Shown here one piece after another: positions 58,375-64,000 of a stretch of DNA of 64,000 nt. The notes beneath the pieces were generated by a model. That model had not been told where the DNA came from. It saw only the letters and a list, made by a program, of their open reading frames with translations, and ran no database searches. Each line of letters opens with the position of its first letter. Position 1 is the first letter of the stretch. The stretch covers positions 1-64,000 of the forward strand of contig WNNJ02003801.1 of the NCBI GenBank assembly GCA_012934845.2, written 5' to 3'. The translations under genes and the position numbers were made by a program. Source of the DNA: Pomphorhynchus laevis. Lineage: Eukaryota > Acanthocephala > Palaeacanthocephala > Echinorhynchida > Pomphorhynchidae.

Positions 58375-58939
58375 CTGAAAGTTAATAAGTTCTAAAGTAA
58401 GATGTACCATACAAATTTATTTTGACTTAAAAGAAATGTGCATAAATATAGATCAAAAATTACAAATTAATGTATTTACTATCATAATAAATATTTTTTA
58501 AATACATGTTTCGTATTATTTTAAATACTAAAACCGATAATTAAAAATTTTCTCATTCTAATTCTACCCGCCTTATACATTAACATTGAATTTAATTATT
58601 TTTTAATTAACTGTTTAATTTGCTCTATATAATGTAATAATTTTTACATGTGCTTCAAACATACTTTTTTAGATTACTTTATATTACTTTAAATGATTCA
58701 AAATATTTATTAACTTGAATTTACAACTTATTAGAACATTTACTTATTGAACAGGTATTCCTTATTAAGGAATACCTGTTCAATAGTGGAATTTAAATTT
58801 TGATATTTCTCTACCTCTTGATCTAAATCTTTTTAAGGTTGGTATAAATATTTGAAAGTCAGGAAGCTACAACAAATTCAAATTCACTAGTTTTTTCCGA
58901 ACATGAGTTAGGATTGAGTATATTTCTGATGTAAAGCAC

Positions 58940-59110
58940 TTATAATTCTAGTTTGAATTCTAGTGGGTTTCATCAGCTGCTGACCAAAACCAACATTTCA
59001 CTTTTTGACCCTTATTATCTTTATATCACATACACTGGTGCTGATCGGATTTGAACTCAGAACGTCTGTTTATGTCCTTCCACAACCAGATAGCCATTGA
59101 CACACCTAAG
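58940..59110 (-). mobile_element. tRNA-derived SINE, truncated
   Basis: Antisense copy containing CGGATTTGAACTCAGAACG (B box complement) and CAGCTGCTGACCA; same family as 51400-51640. Confidence 0.6.
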
Positions 59111-59164
59111 GTAGATTTACAACAGATCGTTAGAATACGATACCCTATCAAAATAATAAACAGA

Positions 59165-59420
59165 AATGTATATCTACACCACTGGAGCAGCCAGTATAGT
59201 TGATTTAAAGTTGAATCGCGATATTGCCGTTTTGAGTTCGAATTCGATCAGCACCAGTTTAAAGAATAAACGGATAATAATGGTAGACACGTGAAATAAT
59301 AGTCTGTTTCAGCAGCTAATGATACCAACACAGGCTGATTAGTAGCCTACTGCTGTATCAAGAATAGGAACAATACCTGTGATTATGATTTCGTGACACA
59401 ACAAGAATAATCGTCAGTAG
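59165..59420 (+). mobile_element. tRNA-derived SINE
   Basis: Sense copy: ACCACTGGAGCAGCCAGTAT head, GAGTTCGAATTCGATCAGCA B-box region, and the CTGCTGTATCAAGAATAGGA body. It lies head to head with the truncated copy at 58940-59110. Confidence 0.7.
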
Positions 59421-59909
59421 ATTTTTAGCAATGTGAAAAAGTGCTTTGTATGCAATTATAATTCATTTCAATTCAAATAATTAATTAGAATTTGCTTCAA
59501 AAACTATAAAATATATGCATGAGCATCAATAATATAATTCGTACTCCTATTACAAGTAAATGTACTTTACTGCAAAAATAGACAAAAAAGCTTATAATTA
59601 ATCAAAAAATTAATCTAAACGATCAAATCTTTTATAAACATCTAAACGATCAAATATAAAGTTGAAAATTAATTTTAATATGAAGTTGAGAATTTGATTG
59701 ATTCAATATGCTTTCAATCAACATGAAATTTCTAAAATCGTTTATGAGAGAATCCGGATCGACATGTTTCCGGAATAAGCTTGCAATCTATTTAACAAAA
59801 ACGGATTTATATTTTTTTATTCCTTACTGAAATTGTAGTTTTGCCAATATTATTTTCAGCGATACCCGTTGAATTAAAGAAATGAAATTTATAATATTAT
59901 CAATACTTA

Positions 59910-59941
59910 CGGTCGATAATAATTGTCAGGATGGTAAAATA
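59910..59941 (-). other. Possible 5' untranslated exon of the LRR gene
   Basis: Exon 1 starts its ATG directly after a good acceptor, so an upstream non-coding exon is expected. On the minus strand a strong donor GTAAGTATT follows position 59910 and a pyrimidine-rich CATCTTTAG acceptor precedes 59941. The connection is inference; the exon could also extend further upstream. The intervening intron would carry the two SINEs. Confidence 0.25.
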
Positions 59942-59959
59942 ACTAAAGATGACGAGAAA

Positions 59960-60540
59960 CTTAGCTTATTAACACTTTTAGGGTATAATAATATATCACA
60001 TTTGGCTTATTCTATTCATCCACATTGTCAGCAAACAACTGTTCACATCCTGCTACAGCTTACAGGTCAGACTTAACACATACCCGAAGGTTTCACCTAT
60101 GATATTTCCTTGTACCTTTCCTCCCCTGTGGGCTTAACTCCCGGATTTCTCTTGAAAGCAAAAAGGCGTAAAGCATCTCACACCTCAAAATCAATTTTAC
60201 CCATCGCTTTCCGAAACGGAAGATGCGAGGTTGTCTCCATAAAGTTTCGTGAATGCGTTTTAAATGTCGTACACATACATTTGAACTCAACACGCGTGAC
60301 CCCCTATTGATCTAGCACCCAATGAAACTTAAGGGCAAAGCAATTACGCGATTTGCAACTATCACGGTAAAGGCAACGCCATGTGGACAACACAATTTAG
60401 CGGTAAACTTTGAAGAAATGCTTCCTGGTCAAAGTTTATGCATTCACGATGCATTGCACTTAATATCTCAAGTATGTATGTCCATTGAAATCATCATCCC
60501 ATTGATAATTCGGACTCTCAATTGTGTTTGATTGTTCCAA
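59960..60540. other. GC-richer unassigned coding-like relic
   Basis: Overlapping plus (59882-60076, 60322-60531) and minus (60093-60293) frames have better composition than the flanks. None has a motif I recognise. Probably a decayed transposon. Confidence 0.3.
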
Positions 60541-61177
60541 GGTTTTAATCGCAGCGGAGGTATTGACAAATTTAATCTATTTTTCTTTTGCTAGAAGCGT
60601 TTTTTAATCAACTCGTTTGACTACGTTAGTACTTGATATGCACTTTCGTTTAAGTACAGAGTTTCATCCAATAAATCTTGTAGTTAACCACTATGCCATA
60701 GTGTAAGGAATCTTTTTAGCGTTTTCATGATTAGTTGCACCTTCTGTGATATAACTCGTTGAAGTAAACACTGGCACATTACAGTAACTTTTTAATGACA
60801 AATACTCGCTAATTATTCATAATTGTTTGTATTTTTCACTGCTCAGATCGATTAACTGATCGCTCTCGTGGTAAAAATGAAAGCGAGAAAAAATTTGGAT
60901 GTCAACTGATAACCTACGAATACGCACCAAAGAATGCATGTCTGTAAGTCGGGCGACCTGTAACTATATATTCGGCTGTATTAGAGAAATCACTTCCTGA
61001 ATATGTCCTATAGGTGGCAGTCGATTAAGTATTAAATCTGACACCTATTGCCAATAAGCCAATTTGTGGAGCGGCTCAGTCAAAGCATGTTCAACAGTAG
61101 TTAATTGACGGCAAATAATTGACTGACTTGCATCAGCCGTAGGGATAGTCCTTTCATAGACTATCTCAGATCCCACC
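60541..61177. other. Upstream flank of the family C LINE
   Basis: No gene or repeat recognised; may include further 5' untranslated sequence of the LINE. Confidence 0.35.
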
Positions 61178-61568
61178 GATGACTCCAACGGCGAATTGGA
61201 CAATTAACTAAATGGCAGAAGAGAGTCACTGAGGCCTGGATCATCAAAGGATATCGGAAACGGGAGATAGTTGAACATACAAAATCCCTTTTATGACTTC
61301 AACAGCAGAATGTGCAATAGACGAAAAGGTAGAAGAGAGTCAGGAAAGCCTGCTTCTTTAGAGTAGCGATGTTGAATCATCAAAGGATATTGAGAACGGG
61401 AGATAGCCTGAACAAACAAAATCACTCCGATGACTCCAACGACAGATTGGACAATGGACGAAAAGGCGTAAGAGAGTCTCTGAGACCTTGTTCTTTACAG
61501 TACCGAAGTTAGATCATCAAAGGATATAGGTAACGAGAGATAACCGAAGAAACAAACCTAGACAATAA
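61178..61568 (+). repeat. Three tandem 5' monomers of the family C LINE
   Basis: Units start at about 61178, 61293 and 61430 (lengths about 115, 137 and 139 bp). Each contains ACTCCAACG-like start, a GAAGAGAGTC-like block and ATCATCAAAGGATAT then GAGATA. They stop just before the first ATG of the LINE. Such monomers usually carry the promoter in other LINE families. Confidence 0.75.
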
Positions 61569-61943
61569 AAATGGCAAGCAACAAATATGCAAAATATAAA
61601 TTAAGTGCGAAAAGCAATGGTCAACTTACAACTGACTGGAGGAGTTTTTATTGTCGGGTGCCGTGTGACCAGGCAGTTATACGAAACAGCGACAGAGGCA
61701 TCAACATTTCGAAGCGGACTAGCCTTCATGTAGGAACTAGAATATCATATTTCTGGAAAAGAATGAACCAAAATTATTAAAAGAGATTGTTCGCTTCGGT
61801 CTTGAAATAGTCGAAGTGACTTTTCTTCACTATTCTAGAGCTGGAACTAAACTTTTCGATCAAGGTTGGACCTTGAATGATTCTGGAGTTACCAACGGAC
61901 ATCATCGACATGCGGGTGTAGGGGAATACTTACAAGCCCCCGG

Positions 61944-62180
61944 TTGTTGCTTGTGGCAGAGAGGTTTAAACCAGTAAACGAAAGATTGGTGTATCTGAGA
62001 CTTTTAGTCAAAGAAGGAAAGGGGATAACTGTTGTGTATGCGTATGCTTCCAACATTATCTCAAAATACGCAGCCTTCGTGGAAGATATTCAGGATCTGC
62101 TTGATAGTACTTCTGTGGGATATTTACTCGTTTTATTAGGAAACTTAAGTGCTCATGATGGGAGGGACAGTAGCACTTGA
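61944..62180 (+). CDS. Family C LINE endonuclease segment
   Basis: 78 codons within the AP-endonuclease fold: NERLVYLRLLVKEGKGITVV, YAYASNIISKYAAFVEDIQD and YLLVLLGNLSAHDGRD. The expected Asp and Phe of the LGDFNAH motif are replaced (LGNLSAH), so the nuclease is inactive. Confidence 0.65.
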   Translation: MLLVAERFKPVNERLVYLRLLVKEGKGITVVYAYASNIISKYAAFVEDIQDLLDSTSVGYLLVLLGNLSAHDGRDSST

Positions 62181-62712
62181 AAGGGAATGTTGTGAAGGAA
62201 CTGACTTTATGATTTGAATGCATGCTGCATTGAATTATTGCATTTTTGTACTCGTAACAATTTGTGCATACAAACTTCATGTTTAAGCATGAGGAGATCC
62301 ATAAGTGAATATAACACTAAGATTCTCTCAGTCAAATATCAATAATACATGTTGTAATAATTTCATCTGATCTGCAACGTTATGTTCTAGACACTCATGT
62401 AAAGAGAGGTGCTGAGCTGTCAACCGATCACTACCTTGTAGTTAGTAAACTTCGATGGCAGGGTCGGATGCTAGACAAGCCTGGTAAACCCAAACGTTGG
62501 GTGATGGCGTGTTGGAAGCGTCTAACACATGCTTCTGCCAAAGAACGTTTTTCTGGTTACATCCGGGTTGACTTATCTAGGTTGTCAGAAAAGTTTAAGA
62601 TCATTTATCAGGAAAGGGAGATGTTCAGATCCTCGCTTGCCAGAGTAAGTGTGAAATGATATGGCTCGAAGCCCTTAAATGATTCTTGCGGTGAAAATAC
62701 TCGAACTGCTAG

Positions 62713-63024
62713 GTGGACACCACACTTAGAGATTTCGTCCAACAGAAGAAGCTGGTTTATAATGCAACTTTGTCAGATAAATCAGTGGAAGTTATAGACA
62801 AGTACCGAAACGCAAAGAGAGCTTTCAGTTCTAGCAGTTACCGAAGCGAAGAAGACGGCTTGGAGAATTTTAGAGTGCACTTAGAACTTGGTTATATGTC
62901 AACTTCGATGATGTTCTGGATGACGATCAAAATCATTCGTGTTGGAAAGCAGAAAACTCCTCAAACTCTCTATGACAAGAGAGTTTCTATGCTGACTGAC
63001 ATTCCAGAAATTATTGGTTGTTGA
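62713..63024 (+). CDS. Family C LINE linker segment
   Basis: 103 codons of the region between endonuclease and RT: TTLRDFVQQKKLVYNATLSD, KYRNAKRAFSSSSYRSEEDG and RVGKQKTPQTLYDKRVSMLT. The next frame continues with KEHFKSLPNPIDMQSLLEVD. Confidence 0.65.
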   Translation: MDTTLRDFVQQKKLVYNATLSDKSVEVIDKYRNAKRAFSSSSYRSEEDGLENFRVHLELGYMSTSMMFWMTIKIIRVGKQKTPQTLYDKRVSMLTDIPEIIGC

Positions 63025-64000
63025 AAAGAGCATTTTAAGAGTCTCCCTAATCCGATTGATATGCAATCTCTTCTAGAAGTAGATCATTTGGAATTAACGG
63101 AAGAGCTCATCTCATTGGAAGAGGTCATTGCTGTTGTTGAAAACTTCGTAATAGCAAATCTTCTGGAGTAGATAAGATTTAGCCAAAACCTTTAAAGGCT
63201 CTCGACGTTGTTGGCATGAAGTGGCAAGCACGGATCATCAACGTTGCATTCAAGTCAGGAAAGGTGCCTATTGAGTGGCGAACTAGGGTAGTAATTTCGA
63301 TCTTTAAGAAAGGTGACCGAAGAGTGTTCAAATTATTTCTGCATCACTATTCTTAGTTGCCTATAGTTGAGAGACAGTTGCAATATGAATAATGCTGCTT
63401 TCTTTTAGGTCGTGGAACTACAGATAAGCTCTTTACTCTCAACTATCCTCGAACTGTCGTGGGAGTTCGCTCAACAGATCTGCATGTTCTTTGAAGATTT
63501 GGAGAAGCCGTTCGAACGAGTTCCACGAGTAAGGTTGTTGTAGTTACTAATGTACTAATAAGGTACTACACTATCTTCGGGTAGCTGTTGCTTCTGTTTA
63601 TTAACAAAGCACAAGTTGTGTTCATATTCTAGGCAGTAAGTCTGAATCATTTCCTGTAGGTGTTGGGCTTCGTCATGGATGTCCTTTTTCTCCACTTTTG
63701 TTCCTTGTTTATATGGACAAAATTACAATACGGGATGCTCAATCGGATGTTAGCCTTCAGTTAGGTTTTATCAAGATACGATCTTTGCTTTTGCAGATTA
63801 TGTTATCTTGTTAGCTTCTTGTCCTGAGGACTTACAATGCCTACCAGATCGATTTACGATTAATATTAAGCAGTAGGATGTTAGTTAGTACCTCTAAGAC
63901 TCTCTCGGTGTTTCCCTCGGATTCAGGTGCCAATGTTAATCTGGAAAGGAGAAAAGGTTCTTCCTGATGTGGAGGATTTCAAGTATCTTGGGGTATTGTT

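Larger units (their letters stand above)
61571..64000 (+). mobile_element. APE LINE (family C), longest copy, runs off the window
   Basis: Plus strand. Order: start of an AP-type endonuclease (LHVGT, 61730; GTKLFDQGWTLNDSGVTNGH, 61840; RLVYLRLLVKEGKGITVVYA, 61985; LLGNLSAHDGRD in place of the GDFNAHVG box, 62135; VKRGAELSTDHYLVVSKLRW, 62400), a linker (RNAKRAFSSSSYRSE, 62810), RT fingers (FKKGDRRV-like, 63300), VGVGLRHGCPFSPLLF (63655), and at the end EKVLPDVEDFKYLGVL (63950). The frame changes several times, so this copy is dead, although it is the most complete. The order resembles a LINE family common in fish; its clade (RTE/CR1-like) needs a tree. Confidence 0.75.

Noticed and set aside
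1-64000. Prokaryotic features (operons, CRISPR, ribosome binding sites)
   Set aside because: Base composition, introns and the transposon families are all eukaryotic; none of these features is supported.

Overview
The window is AT-rich animal DNA, most likely from an invertebrate. The evidence is spliceosomal introns, several clades of LINE-type reverse transcriptase, a hAT transposon, Penelope-like elements, tRNA-derived SINEs and a Ty3/gypsy fossil. I see no bacterial operons, rRNA, tRNA gene or CRISPR. The species cannot be named from the sequence.

The one host gene I can assemble runs on the minus strand across nearly the whole window, from about 58374 to 235. It is made of 24 coding exons. 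The first (58136-58374) encodes a signal peptide and a short N-terminal region. Nearly every later exon is one leucine-rich repeat (LRR) of 54-79 nt, most often 72 or 69 nt. Every internal junction is phase 2, and nearly every junction codon restores an aliphatic residue at the first position of the repeat. The exon sum is 1839 nt, exactly 613 codons including a stop (612 residues). A secreted, LRR-only protein is predicted, with the caveat that the 3' end is uncertain. Three introns are only 48-50 nt. The others are inflated to as much as about 8-10 kb by transposons, so the gene covers 58 kb for 1.8 kb of coding sequence. These exons are too short for ordinary ORF calling and are easily missed.

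Almost everything else is mobile DNA in the introns. From low to high coordinates it comprises: RLE-type LINE fragment (721-1060); CR1/L2-type LINE tail (4290-5620); a nearly whole Penelope-like element with an N-terminal GIY-YIG domain, Naiad-like (6338-9320); RLE LINE (10640-12010); a 216-nt foldback (14608-14823); RLE LINE (15010-16220); two RLE LINE copies pointing at each other (23385-25215 minus, 26180-29130 plus); an APE LINE 3' end (30420-30930); a 5' LINE piece (32190-34430); a duplicated 800-bp block (35730-37160); a broken Ty3/gypsy element (37160-38970); CR1-type LINE (39280-40600); Penelope 3' ends (40795-41690); RLE LINE (43110-44130); Penelope fragments (45285-50035); a 4.6-kb hAT element carrying other insertions between its terminal repeats (50411-55016); a Penelope 5' piece (57249-57760); and SINEs (58940-59420).

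Upstream of the LRR gene, a plus-strand APE LINE begins with three tandem 5' monomers (61178-61568) and runs out of the window at 64000. It is the best-preserved member of a LINE family whose 3' pieces occur at 30.4, 44.5 and 52.2 kb.
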